From the NCBI GenBank assembly GCA_007131685.1, contig SLQD01000139.1, positions 1-37,156 of the forward strand: 37,156 bases of DNA. The letters are read 5' to 3'. Positions 26,266 through 37,156 of this stretch are shown here, piece by piece. This DNA comes from Paracoccaceae bacterium (GTDB lineage Bacteria > Pseudomonadota > Alphaproteobacteria > Rhodobacterales > Rhodobacteraceae). The position numbers and the translations under genes were made by a program. The first letter of the stretch is position 1, and every line of letters begins with the position of its first letter. The notes under the pieces are model-generated. The model saw only the letters and a program-made list of their open reading frames with translations. It did no database searches and was not told the DNA's origin.

Positions 26266-27357
26266 ATGGATCGTCGCACGTTCCTGAAGACATCGACCAT
26301 TGGCACCACGGCCGCAGCGGCGACGGGGCTGGCCGCGCCGGCGGTGGCGCAGGGGCGCACCTCGATGGTGATCGTATCGAGCTGGCCGCGGGACTTTCCC
26401 GGCATCGGCACCGGCGCGCAGCGCCTCGCCAGCGCCATCGAGGACGCCACCGACGGCGCCATCGAGACGGAATACTACGCCGCGGGCGAGCGCGTGGGCG
26501 CCTTCGACGTGTTCGACGAGGTCTCCTCGGGCAACGCGCAGGCCTACCACTCGGCCGACTATTACTTCCAGGGCGTGCACCCCGCCTTCGCCTACATCAC
26601 CTCGGTGCCGTTCGGGCTGACCGCGCTCGAGCAGAACGCCTTCATCCATTACATGGGCGGGCAGGAGCTTTGGGACGAGCTCGGCGACGAATACGGGCTC
26701 AAGGGCCACCTTGCCGGCAACACCGGCTGCCAGCCCGGCGGCTGGTTCAACACGGAAATCAACAGCCCGGAGGATTTCCGCGGGCTGAACTTCCGCGTCC
26801 CGGGCATCGGCGGCGACATGATGACCAATCTGGGGGTCTCGGTGGTGTCGCTGCCCGCCGGCGAGATCTACGAGGCCTTCATCTCGGGGGCGATCGACGC
26901 GGCCGAGTTCGTCGGGCCCTGGAACGACTACTACCTCAATTTCCACGAGGCGGCGCGCTACTTCTACAATCCCGGCCCGCAGGAGCCGGGGGCGGCGATC
27001 TCGTTTTCCATGAACAAGGAATGGCTCACCAGCCTGCCGGCGTGGCAGCAGAAGGCGATCGAGGCCTGCTGTCACATGGAAAACGACCGCATGATGGCGG
27101 AGTACAACGCCAATAACGGGCGCTACCTCGCCCGCCTGATCGAGGAGCACGGCATCGAGACGCGCACATTCAACGACGACGTCTTCGACGCCTTCGGGCG
27201 GGCCTCCGACGAGGTCTTCGAGCAGGTGCGCCAGCACTCCGATCTCGCCAACCGCATGCACGAGGCGTTCGTCGCCGCACGCGCCGATGCCGGGGGCTGG
27301 CTCAACATCTCCGAGACGGCCTTCCTGCAGCAGCGCAACCGCGTGCTCGGCATCTGA
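26266..27357 (+). CDS. TRAP transporter substrate-binding protein DctP (TakP-like), Tat signal
   Basis: MDRRTFLKTSTIGTTAAAATGLAAPAVAQ twin-arginine signal; GNTGCQPGGWFNTEINSPEDFRGLNFRVPGIGG and EFVGPWNDY resemble TakP-type SBPs. Confidence 0.92.
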   Translation: MDRRTFLKTSTIGTTAAAATGLAAPAVAQGRTSMVIVSSWPRDFPGIGTGAQRLASAIEDATDGAIETEYYAAGERVGAFDVFDEVSSGNAQAYHSADYYFQGVHPAFAYITSVPFGLTALEQNAFIHYMGGQELWDELGDEYGLKGHLAGNTGCQPGGWFNTEINSPEDFRGLNFRVPGIGGDMMTNLGVSVVSLPAGEIYEAFISGAIDAAEFVGPWNDYYLNFHEAARYFYNPGPQEPGAAISFSMNKEWLTSLPAWQQKAIEACCHMENDRMMAEYNANNGRYLARLIEEHGIETRTFNDDVFDAFGRASDEVFEQVRQHSDLANRMHEAFVAARADAGGWLNISETAFLQQRNRVLGI

Positions 27358-27376
27358 CACCGCCCGCGCATCCTGA

Positions 27377-27408
27377 CGGGGCGTGCCGCCACCTTGCGGC
27401 GCGCCCCG
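27377..27408 (+). other. 13-bp stem-loop between dctP and dctQ
   Basis: CGGGGCGTGCCGC-CACCTT-GCGGCGCGCCCCG (one G-U wobble). Confidence 0.8.
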
Positions 27409-27441
27409 CAACATCATCACCTCGCAGGAGTGACGGCCGGC

Positions 27442-28425
27442 ATGGCACAGGCCGCGATGCGCGATCCGTTCGGGTTCGCCCTCAGGCTCTTCGCCTGGGG
27501 GACCGTGACCGTGACCGGCGCGCTCATCCTCGAGGCGTATCTCGTCTTCTGGCTGGGGCAGGCGGGCGCGTCGGCGCTCGGCGCGGGCGGCACGGCTGCG
27601 GCGGCGGGCTATGCGCTGGCGGTGCTCGGTGCCGTCGGCCTGACGCTGCGCGGCGCGGCGGATCCTGTCCATGACGAGAGCGCGCGGATCTCGGCGCTGG
27701 TGCGGTATCTGGCGCGGGGGGCGTTCTTTGCGGTGCTGTTCGTGGGGATCGGCGATGCGCTGGTGTCCTTCCTGCGCATCGAGGCGGCGCTCGCCGGGCT
27801 GGTCGGGCCCGAAATCGCCTCCGATCTTGGCCGCACGAGCTGGCGCGGGGCCAATCTGCACATGCCGCTCGCCGCCGCGGGCTTCGTGGCGGCGCTGTTC
27901 ACGCGCACGCTCGGTTTCATCTGGCTCGCGCTCATGGTGGTGCTGGCACAGCTCGCGCTGGTGATCGGACGTTTCGTCTTCTCCTACGAGCAGGCCTTCA
28001 TGAGCGACCTCGTGCGGATGTGGTATTCGGCGCTGTTCCTGTTCGCCTCGGCCTTCACCCTGGCCGAGGACGGCCATGTGCGCGTCGATATCTTCTACTC
28101 GGCGATGCGCATGCGCAGCCGCGCGCTCGTCAACGGCCTCGGCGCGGTGGTTCTGGGCATGCCGATGTGCTGGATCATCCTGATCTACGGCACCTCGACG
28201 AGCGCGAGCCAGATCGTCGGCCCGTTCCTGCGCTTCGAGCAGAGCCAGCAGAGCTACGGCATGTTCACGAAATACCTGCTCGCGGTCTATCTCGGCGTCT
28301 TCGCGGTCACGATGCTGTTCCAGTTCGCCGCGCTGGTGCTGCGCTCCTATGCGGAATGGCGCGCCGAGCCGGGCGCGGTGACGGATTTCGAGCGCCGCGC
28401 CGCCCGGGCCGAGACGGGATACTGA
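27442..28425 (+). CDS. TRAP transporter small permease (DctQ) with N-terminal membrane extension
   Basis: C-terminal half DctQ-like (VIGRFVFSYEQAFMSDLVRMWYSALFLFASAFTLAEDGHVRVDIFYSAM); about 327 aa with extra hydrophobic N-terminal segments. Confidence 0.88.
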   Translation: MAQAAMRDPFGFALRLFAWGTVTVTGALILEAYLVFWLGQAGASALGAGGTAAAAGYALAVLGAVGLTLRGAADPVHDESARISALVRYLARGAFFAVLFVGIGDALVSFLRIEAALAGLVGPEIASDLGRTSWRGANLHMPLAAAGFVAALFTRTLGFIWLALMVVLAQLALVIGRFVFSYEQAFMSDLVRMWYSALFLFASAFTLAEDGHVRVDIFYSAMRMRSRALVNGLGAVVLGMPMCWIILIYGTSTSASQIVGPFLRFEQSQQSYGMFTKYLLAVYLGVFAVTMLFQFAALVLRSYAEWRAEPGAVTDFERRAARAETGY

Positions 28426-28428
28426 GCG

Positions 28429-31104
<2,676 letters not shown>

Positions 31105-31128
31105 GAGGGACTCGCGGCACCGCGCCGG

Positions 31129-32385
31129 TCAGGCCGGCGGCGCGGGCGGCAGGCGCGGCCGCTCGCGCAGCAGCAGGACAGCGAACCACGCCGCGGCGGT
31201 GAGCGACGGCAGCGCCGCGACGAGGAACATGACCCCCGGCCCCTGCGCCGCGGCGAGCAGCCCCGCGAGCGCCGGGCCGATCACGCTGCCCGCCGCGACG
31301 CTGAGCAGCGCGGCGGTAAAGCCGAGCGTGCTGCGCCCGGGAAACAGCCGCACGCTCCAGAACGAGAACACCGCGCTGACCATCATGATGGCCATGCCAT
31401 GCAGCCCCGACGCGGCGATCACTGCGCTCCAGGAAGTGGGCGCAATCCCGATCAGCACGAGCGACAGCGCCCCCGACGAGAAGATCAGGCAGAACAGCGC
31501 GGCCAGGCCGATCCGCGCCTCGAGCCGCCCGGTCAACAGGCCGAGCACGCCGAACACGCCGTATCCCAGGAAGATCACGACCGACGCGACCGAATCCGCG
31601 AGCCCCGGCAGCCCGCCCGCCGCCACCACGCGGTCGGCGGCGAAGGACAGGAAGACGGCATTCGTCATCCCGAAGCAAAGCGCGGTGGCATAGAGCGGCA
31701 TCACCTCGCGGCGCAGAAGATGCGATTCGCTCGCCGCGTGCGCCGGTTCGGGCGCCGGTTCGATCGGTGCGGAAATGCCGGCCCCGCCGCTGTCATGGAG
31801 CGGACCCCGCGCCGGCGCCGCCCATCCGCCCGGCGGCAGCCCCGTCACCGCGAACCCCGTCAGCGCGACGCTGCTGACCGCGAAGCCGATCCACGCACCG
31901 CGCCAGTCGAAAACCCCCTCGATCACGAGGAAGGCAAGCACCGCGGCGCCGGCGACCCCGAAGGTCGTCCCGGTCGAGATCACCGAGAGCGCGGTGGGGC
32001 GCGCCTCGGGGGCGATGATGCGCTCGGCCGCGTCGTTGAAGGGTGCCCAGCAAAGTCCGGCGCTGCTGCCCGCAAGCGCGATCCCGATGGCCAGATGCAT
32101 CGGCGTGAACGCCGCCGCGACGATGACGAACCCGACGAGCGCGCAGATCGCGCCGGTCACGACCGAGGCGCGCGCGCTGTAGTGGCGCGCCATGCCGGCC
32201 GAGGCGAGAAGCCCCACGAGGAACGCCAGAAAGCCGCCGCTCGCGATCAGCCCGGCTGTTGCCGTCGTGAGGGCGAAATCCTCCCGGAAGGCGGGCAGGA
32301 ACAGGCCGAAACCCATCCTGCCGGGGCCGAAGGTCACGGCCGTGGCCACGAATCCGGCCGCCGTCAGGCGCATGGCGCGTGTCAT
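31129..32385 (-). CDS. MFS transporter
   Basis: MTRAMRLTAAGFVATAVTFGPGRMGFGLFLPAFREDFALTTATAGLIASGGFLAFLVG...; ATG at 32385. Confidence 0.87.
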   Translation of the reverse strand: MTRAMRLTAAGFVATAVTFGPGRMGFGLFLPAFREDFALTTATAGLIASGGFLAFLVGLLASAGMARHYSARASVVTGAICALVGFVIVAAAFTPMHLAIGIALAGSSAGLCWAPFNDAAERIIAPEARPTALSVISTGTTFGVAGAAVLAFLVIEGVFDWRGAWIGFAVSSVALTGFAVTGLPPGGWAAPARGPLHDSGGAGISAPIEPAPEPAHAASESHLLRREVMPLYATALCFGMTNAVFLSFAADRVVAAGGLPGLADSVASVVIFLGYGVFGVLGLLTGRLEARIGLAALFCLIFSSGALSLVLIGIAPTSWSAVIAASGLHGMAIMMVSAVFSFWSVRLFPGRSTLGFTAALLSVAAGSVIGPALAGLLAAAQGPGVMFLVAALPSLTAAAWFAVLLLRERPRLPPAPPA

Positions 32386-32640
32386 TGTCCCCGGCCCCTC
32401 GTTGCGTTCGCAAGAACCGCCTGCGGATTGCCGGCCGCAGGGGGGGGCGTCATTCCGCTCGCCCCGGCTGCACCTATCCTCTCCGGCGGCCGAATCAAAT
32501 CGGGAATCCTGCGCGGGGGGCTGCCTGCACCGTTTCGGGGGTGACGGCGCGCGCGCATGGCGCGGCGCGTTCTGGTAGACTCGGAGCGCTGTGGCGCGGT
32601 TGCGCCGGCAGAGCGGTCCAGGTGAAGAGTGGAGGATCCG

Positions 32641-32850
32641 ATGAGTGAAGGTGTCTACAAGATCGTCGAGGTGGTCGGGGTGAGCGAGAAGTCGTGGGAG
32701 GATGCGGGCCGCAAGGCCGTCGAGACGGCATCGGACTCGATCCGCGACCTGCGCGTGGCCGAGGTGGTAAAGCTCGACATGAAGGTCGAGGACGGCAAGG
32801 TCGCCGCCTTCCGCGCCCGCGTGTCGCTGTCGTTCAAGTACCAGCACTGA
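32641..32850 (+). CDS. Dodecin family protein
   Basis: MSEGVYKIVEVVGVSEKSWEDAGRKAVETASDSIRDLRVAEVVKLDMKVEDGKVAAFRARVSLSFKYQH; canonical dodecin length and motif. Confidence 0.95.
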   Translation: MSEGVYKIVEVVGVSEKSWEDAGRKAVETASDSIRDLRVAEVVKLDMKVEDGKVAAFRARVSLSFKYQH

Positions 32851-32880
32851 CCCGCGCGGTCGCGGGGCGGCGATCCGGGT

Positions 32881-33261
32881 TCAGGACTCCGCGATCTCGA
32901 TGCGATCGGCAATCTCCGGGGCGACGAGCCCGGCATGCAGGGCGAGCAGAACAAGCTTCGCGTCGGGCGAGTCGCCGCTGTCGATCGCCGCCGCAAGGCG
33001 CTGCTCGGCCCGCTCCGCCGCGGTGGCGCTGGCGGACTCGAGGAAGGTCGCGCGGCCATGCATGCAGTAGGCCAGAAGCTCGGCCGCATCGCCGCAGGCT
33101 GCATCATGGCCGCGCCGCCGCGCATCCTCCCTGAGCAGCCGCACGATGGTCAGCTTGACGGCATCGGGCACGAGCAGCGGATGCAGTCCGTGCGCGCGCA
33201 GCGCGTCATCGAGCGCCTGCAGCGCGGGGGAGCGGCCGAACAGCTTGAAGAAACCCAGCAT
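32881..33261 (-). CDS. Uncharacterised protein (126 aa)
   Basis: MLGFFKLFGRSPALQALDDALRAHGLHPLLVPDAVKLTIVRLLREDARRRG...; coherent soluble helical protein; no family recognised. Confidence 0.72.
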   Translation of the reverse strand: MLGFFKLFGRSPALQALDDALRAHGLHPLLVPDAVKLTIVRLLREDARRRGHDAACGDAAELLAYCMHGRATFLESASATAAERAEQRLAAAIDSGDSPDAKLVLLALHAGLVAPEIADRIEIAES

Positions 33262-33314
33262 GCGCCAAGACTAACAGGTCCTGCGCGCGGCTCCACCGTG
33301 ATCTGCATCCGCGC

Positions 33315-34427
33315 TCACGGCGGCGCAACATGACGCCATTCCTGCGCCGTGGCGGAAGCGTGCACCGCCTCGACGAGCTGCTGGACGCGCAGACCCTTGT
33401 CGAAGCCGAACGGCTCGGGCGCGCCCGCGAGCGCCTCGGCAAACCCCGCGATCTCGATGGCCTTGAGATCGTTGAAGCCGAGCTGGTGACCCGGGGCGGG
33501 GCAGAAACGTGCATAAGGCGGATGTTCGGGGCCGGCCATGATGGTGCGAAAACCCCGCTGCCCGCCGGCATCCCCGCTATCGTAGAATTGAAGCTCGTTG
33601 AGGCGCTCGCCCGTGAAGGCGAGGGCGCCCTGTGTGCCATGGATCTCGAAATCATGGCGCATCTTGCGCCCCGTGGCGACCCAGCTTGCCTCGATGAGGC
33701 CGGGCACATTGCCGCCAAGGCGCAGGAAGGCGCGCGCCACGTCATCCACCGCGACGCGGCGCGGGCCGTCCGCGCCCGGGCGCTCGGCGATCACGGTCGC
33801 GGTATCGCCCATCACGGCCGTGATGGGGCCGAGCAGGAATTCGGCGGTGGCGAGCGCATGGCTGCCCAGATCGGCCATCGCCCCGCCGCCCGCGGGATCG
33901 TGGCGAAACGACCACGGCGCCGCCGGGTCGGCCATGTAATCCTCCGCATGCTGGCCGCGATAGGACAGGATATCACCGAGCGCACCGCCGGCGATCATCT
34001 CGCGCGCCAGCCGCAGGACGGGATTCGCAAGGTAGTTGAATCCCAGCTGCGTGACGACCCCCGCCGCGGCGGCGGCCTCGGCCATTTCGCGCGCCTCGGC
34101 GGCTGTCGGGGCGAGGGGCTTTTCGCAATAGACATGCTTGCCGGCGGCGATCGCCGCGAGCGCCATCTCGCGATGCAGCGCGTTGGGCGCGGTGATGTCG
34201 ATCACGTCGATGGCCGGATCGTCGATCAGGCTGCGCCAATCGCCCGTGGCACGCTCGATCCCGAAGGACCGGCGCGCGGCCTCGGCCGCCTCGGTGGTGA
34301 CATCGGCCACCGCCTCGAGCCGCAGCCGCACCGGCATCTCGAAGGCCCGCGAGGCTGTGGCGAAGCCGAGCACATGAGTGCGCCCCATGAAGCCCGTGCC
34401 GATCAGGCCGACCCTGTAGTCGCGCAT
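33315..34427 (-). CDS. Gfo/Idh/MocA family oxidoreductase
   Basis: YRVGLIGTGFMGRTHVLGFATA...DVIDITAPNALHREMALAAIAAGKHVYCEKPLAPT. Confidence 0.95.
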   Translation of the reverse strand: MRDYRVGLIGTGFMGRTHVLGFATASRAFEMPVRLRLEAVADVTTEAAEAARRSFGIERATGDWRSLIDDPAIDVIDITAPNALHREMALAAIAAGKHVYCEKPLAPTAAEAREMAEAAAAAGVVTQLGFNYLANPVLRLAREMIAGGALGDILSYRGQHAEDYMADPAAPWSFRHDPAGGGAMADLGSHALATAEFLLGPITAVMGDTATVIAERPGADGPRRVAVDDVARAFLRLGGNVPGLIEASWVATGRKMRHDFEIHGTQGALAFTGERLNELQFYDSGDAGGQRGFRTIMAGPEHPPYARFCPAPGHQLGFNDLKAIEIAGFAEALAGAPEPFGFDKGLRVQQLVEAVHASATAQEWRHVAPP

Positions 34428-34437
34428 GCCGCCCCCT

Positions 34438-35217
34438 TCAGACCGTGCCGCCGAGCGAGCCCTCGAGCTCGGCGAGCTCCTCGCCGCCGGCCATCATGTC
34501 CTGCAGCTCCTCCGGGCTGATCTCGCCGCGCGACGCAGTGCCGAGCGTCCGGCCGCGGTTGAGCACCGTGAAGCGATCGCCCACGGCATGCGCGTGGCGC
34601 ACGTTGTGCGTGATGAACACGACCGCGACGCCGCGCTTGCGCACCGCGTCGATGGTGGCGAGCACGTTCGAGGTCTGGCGCACCCCGAGCGCCGAGGTCG
34701 GCTCGTCGAGGATCAGCACCCTGGCGCCGAAATAGGCCGCGCGTGCGATGGCGACGGTCTGGCGTTCGCCGCCCGAGAGCGTGCCCACGGCCTGATCGGG
34801 GCCGCGCAGGCGGATGCCGAGCCGGGCCATCTCCTCCATCGTGACACGATTGGCGTAGTCGTGATCGAAGAAGGGGATGCCGAGGACGCGCTTTTGCGGC
34901 TCGTTGCCCATGAAGAAATTGCGCGACACCGACATCAGTGGGATCATCGCAAGATCCTGATAGACGGTGGATATCCCCGCCGCGATCGCCACGCGCGGAT
35001 CGGCGAAGCGCACCGGCGCGCCCTCGAAGCGGATCTCGCCCTTCGAGGGCTGATGCACGCCGGACATCACCTTGATGAAGGTGGACTTGCCCGCGCCATT
35101 GTCGCCCAGAAGGCAGTGGCACTCGCCGGGATGCACCGACAGCGACACCCCGGCCAGCGCGATCACGGGGCCGAAATGCTTCTCGATGTCGCGCAGTTCG
35201 ATGATCGGCTCGCTCAT
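34438..35217 (-). CDS. Sugar-type ABC transporter ATP-binding protein (single domain, FrcA-like)
   Basis: [27 protein letters not shown]...[32 protein letters not shown]. Confidence 0.94.
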   Translation of the reverse strand: MSEPIIELRDIEKHFGPVIALAGVSLSVHPGECHCLLGDNGAGKSTFIKVMSGVHQPSKGEIRFEGAPVRFADPRVAIAAGISTVYQDLAMIPLMSVSRNFFMGNEPQKRVLGIPFFDHDYANRVTMEEMARLGIRLRGPDQAVGTLSGGERQTVAIARAAYFGARVLILDEPTSALGVRQTSNVLATIDAVRKRGVAVVFITHNVRHAHAVGDRFTVLNRGRTLGTASRGEISPEELQDMMAGGEELAELEGSLGGTV

Positions 35218-35218
35218 C

Positions 35219-36328
35219 TCACCTCTCCCCCGTGATCATCTGTCGGATATAGGTGTTCAGGATCACGCCCATGAGCAGGATCACCCCGAGAAAGACCCGA
35301 AACAGCGAGCTCTCCGCACCGGCGAAATAGAGCCCCTGCTGGACGATCCCGAAGATCAGCGCCCCCATCGCCGCGCCGATGACCGAGCCGTAGCCGCCCG
35401 TCAGCAGCGCACCGCCGATGACCACGCAGATGATCGCCTCGAGCTCCTTGAGCAGGCCGCGATCCGCCGCTGCCGAGCCGAACTCCATCACCTGCGCCGC
35501 GGCGAAGACCGTCGCGCAGAAGGCGGTGAACATGAACATCAGGATCTTCACGCGGTTGACGGGCACGCCGGCATAGCGCGCGGCCTGCGCGTTGCCGCCG
35601 GCGGCATAGATCCAGTTGCCGAAGCGGGTGCGCGTGAGCAGCAGATGCGCGAACACGATGAGCGCGACCGCCCAGACGATCATCATCGGCACCCCCTGCA
35701 CCAGCGGCTGGCCAGCGCGGGTGCCGGAGGTGTAGACATCCAGCAGCCCGATATCCGCGAACCACTGGAACAGCCCCTGAAACGCCACGCCGCCGAACAC
35801 CGCCCCGAGCCAGTCGCCCTCGCCGGCCTGGCCGACGCCGCTGATGATGGTGCGGTTCGTGGTCAGGATCGACAGCCAGATCGTCAGCCCGCGCAGGATG
35901 TAGAGCGACGCGAGCGTGACGATGAAGCTCGGCAGCCCGGTCCGGATCACCAGAAAGCCGTTGAAGGCCCCGATCCCCATCGCCGCGACGAAGGCGCAGA
36001 TGATCGCCAGCCAGACCGGCAACCCCACCTGCACCGACAGGATCGCGATCACGATGCCGGAGAACCCGATCATCGAGCCGATCGACAGATCGAACTCCCC
36101 CGCGATCATCAGCAGGCACGCCCCCGTCGCGATGATCGCGAACTGCGCGGCGACCACCATCCAGTTGCGCACGCCGTCCGGCGAGAACATGCCCGTGTCA
36201 TGTGCGATCATCAGAAAGAACACGAAGACGAGGATCGTGCCGCAGGCCGCGCCGAGTTCCGGGCGCATGAGCCAGTCGCGCAGCTTCGAGGTCTGCTTGA
36301 CGCGCTCGTCCTGAACAGTGTCGGTCAT
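35219..36328 (-). CDS. Sugar-type ABC transporter permease (RbsC/FrcC-like)
   Basis: [23 protein letters not shown]...[19 protein letters not shown]...[22 protein letters not shown]. Confidence 0.94.
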   Translation of the reverse strand: MTDTVQDERVKQTSKLRDWLMRPELGAACGTILVFVFFLMIAHDTGMFSPDGVRNWMVVAAQFAIIATGACLLMIAGEFDLSIGSMIGFSGIVIAILSVQVGLPVWLAIICAFVAAMGIGAFNGFLVIRTGLPSFIVTLASLYILRGLTIWLSILTTNRTIISGVGQAGEGDWLGAVFGGVAFQGLFQWFADIGLLDVYTSGTRAGQPLVQGVPMMIVWAVALIVFAHLLLTRTRFGNWIYAAGGNAQAARYAGVPVNRVKILMFMFTAFCATVFAAAQVMEFGSAAADRGLLKELEAIICVVIGGALLTGGYGSVIGAAMGALIFGIVQQGLYFAGAESSLFRVFLGVILLMGVILNTYIRQMITGER

Positions 36329-36347
36329 GTCGTTCCTCCCCCATGGT

Positions 36348-36377
36348 GCCGCGCGGGGGCGATGCCGCCCGCGCGGC
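36348..36377 (-). other. Stem-loop between sugar SBP and permease genes
   Basis: GCCGCGCGGG-GGC-GAT-GCC-(G bulge)-CCCGCGCGGC. Confidence 0.75.
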
Positions 36378-36389
36378 GCACGGCCCCGC

Positions 36390-37156
36390 TCAGCGGAACT
36401 CGCCGGCCAGATCCTCGACCAGATCGACGTTGTCGGCCGTCACGAAGCCCGGCCCCGAATTGATCGAGTTGGACGGCGCGATGCCGTAGCGCACGTAGTT
36501 GGCGAGAATCGTCACCGGCATGTGCCCCTGCAGGAAGGGTTGCTGGTCGATGGCGAAGTTGATCACGCCGTCGCGCAGGCCCTGCACGATCTCGTCGGAG
36601 ACGTCGAAGGTGCCGAAATAGATCTCGCCGTCGAGCCCCATCGTCTCGAGCGCGCGCAAGGTCGGATGCGCCGAGGACGGACCCAGCGTCAGCACCGCGT
36701 CGGTCTCCGGGTTCGAGGAAAGATAGGCCTGCACGTTGTTCTGGATCTCGCCCGGGTCCTGGCCGGCATCGATCATCTGGCTGCCGAGCTCGACGCCGAG
36801 CGCGTCGGCAAAACCCTGGCAGCGCTCCACCGAGGCGGGGTTGGTGATGTAGTGGTTCACGCACAGGAAGGATTCGGCGCCCGCCTCCTCGATGGCGCGC
36901 TGCCCGGCGCCGTAGCCGGCATCGTATTCGGGCTGGCCGACATGCAGCAGCGCGCCGAGCTCCTGCGACTGCTCGATGGTGCCCGAATTGATCGTCACCA
37001 CCGGGATGCCGCGATCGACGGCGTTGCGGATCGGCCCCCCGAGCACGTCGAAATCGGCGATGGTGACGATGATGCCGTCGGTATTGCCCGCGGCGGCCTG
37101 CTCGATGATACGCGCCATGTCGGCGAGATCGCCGGTCGTCGGGTTGCGGTAATCGA
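36390..37156 (-). CDS. Sugar-type ABC transporter substrate-binding protein (5' end beyond window)
   Basis: DYRNPTTGDLADMARIIEQAAAGNTDGIIVTIADFDVLGGPIRNAVDRGIPVVTINSG...; type I periplasmic binding fold. Frame is open to the window edge, upstream of the track M at 37118. Confidence 0.9.
   Translation of the reverse strand, partial: DYRNPTTGDLADMARIIEQAAAGNTDGIIVTIADFDVLGGPIRNAVDRGIPVVTINSGTIEQSQELGALLHVGQPEYDAGYGAGQRAIEEAGAESFLCVNHYITNPASVERCQGFADALGVELGSQMIDAGQDPGEIQNNVQAYLSSNPETDAVLTLGPSSAHPTLRALETMGLDGEIYFGTFDVSDEIVQGLRDGVINFAIDQQPFLQGHMPVTILANYVRYGIAPSNSINSGPGFVTADNVDLVEDLAGEFR

Overview
This is a GC-rich bacterial chromosomal window. Protein resemblances (Mfd, RpsB/Tsf, BdhA, CcdA, TakP-like TRAP, DUF502) suggest an alphaproteobacterium, probably Rhodobacteraceae; this is inference, since no search was run. 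It is densely coded and I see no mobile element, CRISPR array, tRNA, rRNA or obvious defence island. The main content is: the C-terminus of mfd; a cupin gene; an overlapping acyl-CoA ligase / FrnE-DsbA / Bcr-type MFS operon; an orphan YejA-like substrate-binding protein (SBP); bdhA plus a patatin; DUF502; psuG; rpsB-tsf; a LuxR solo; a SulP permease; an rpe-thioredoxin-gph operon; ccdA; an alkA-like glycosylase plus esterase; an oligopeptide-type ABC operon; a TakP-like TRAP operon; dodecin; and a sugar-type ABC operon with a Gfo/Idh/MocA oxidoreductase. The strongest candidates for something undescribed are: (1) an intergenic small RNA of about 80 nt at 6600-6680 with its own sigma70-like promoter, an internal hairpin and a textbook terminator; (2) a TRAP large permease with a C-terminal extension of about 343 residues that looks like a coiled coil, paired with an N-terminally extended DctQ; (3) strong GC stem-loops just 3' of the SBP gene in four separate transporter loci; (4) several palindromic or repeated operator-like elements at transporter promoters. 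Most very long antisense ORFs in the track are GC-bias artefacts and were rejected.
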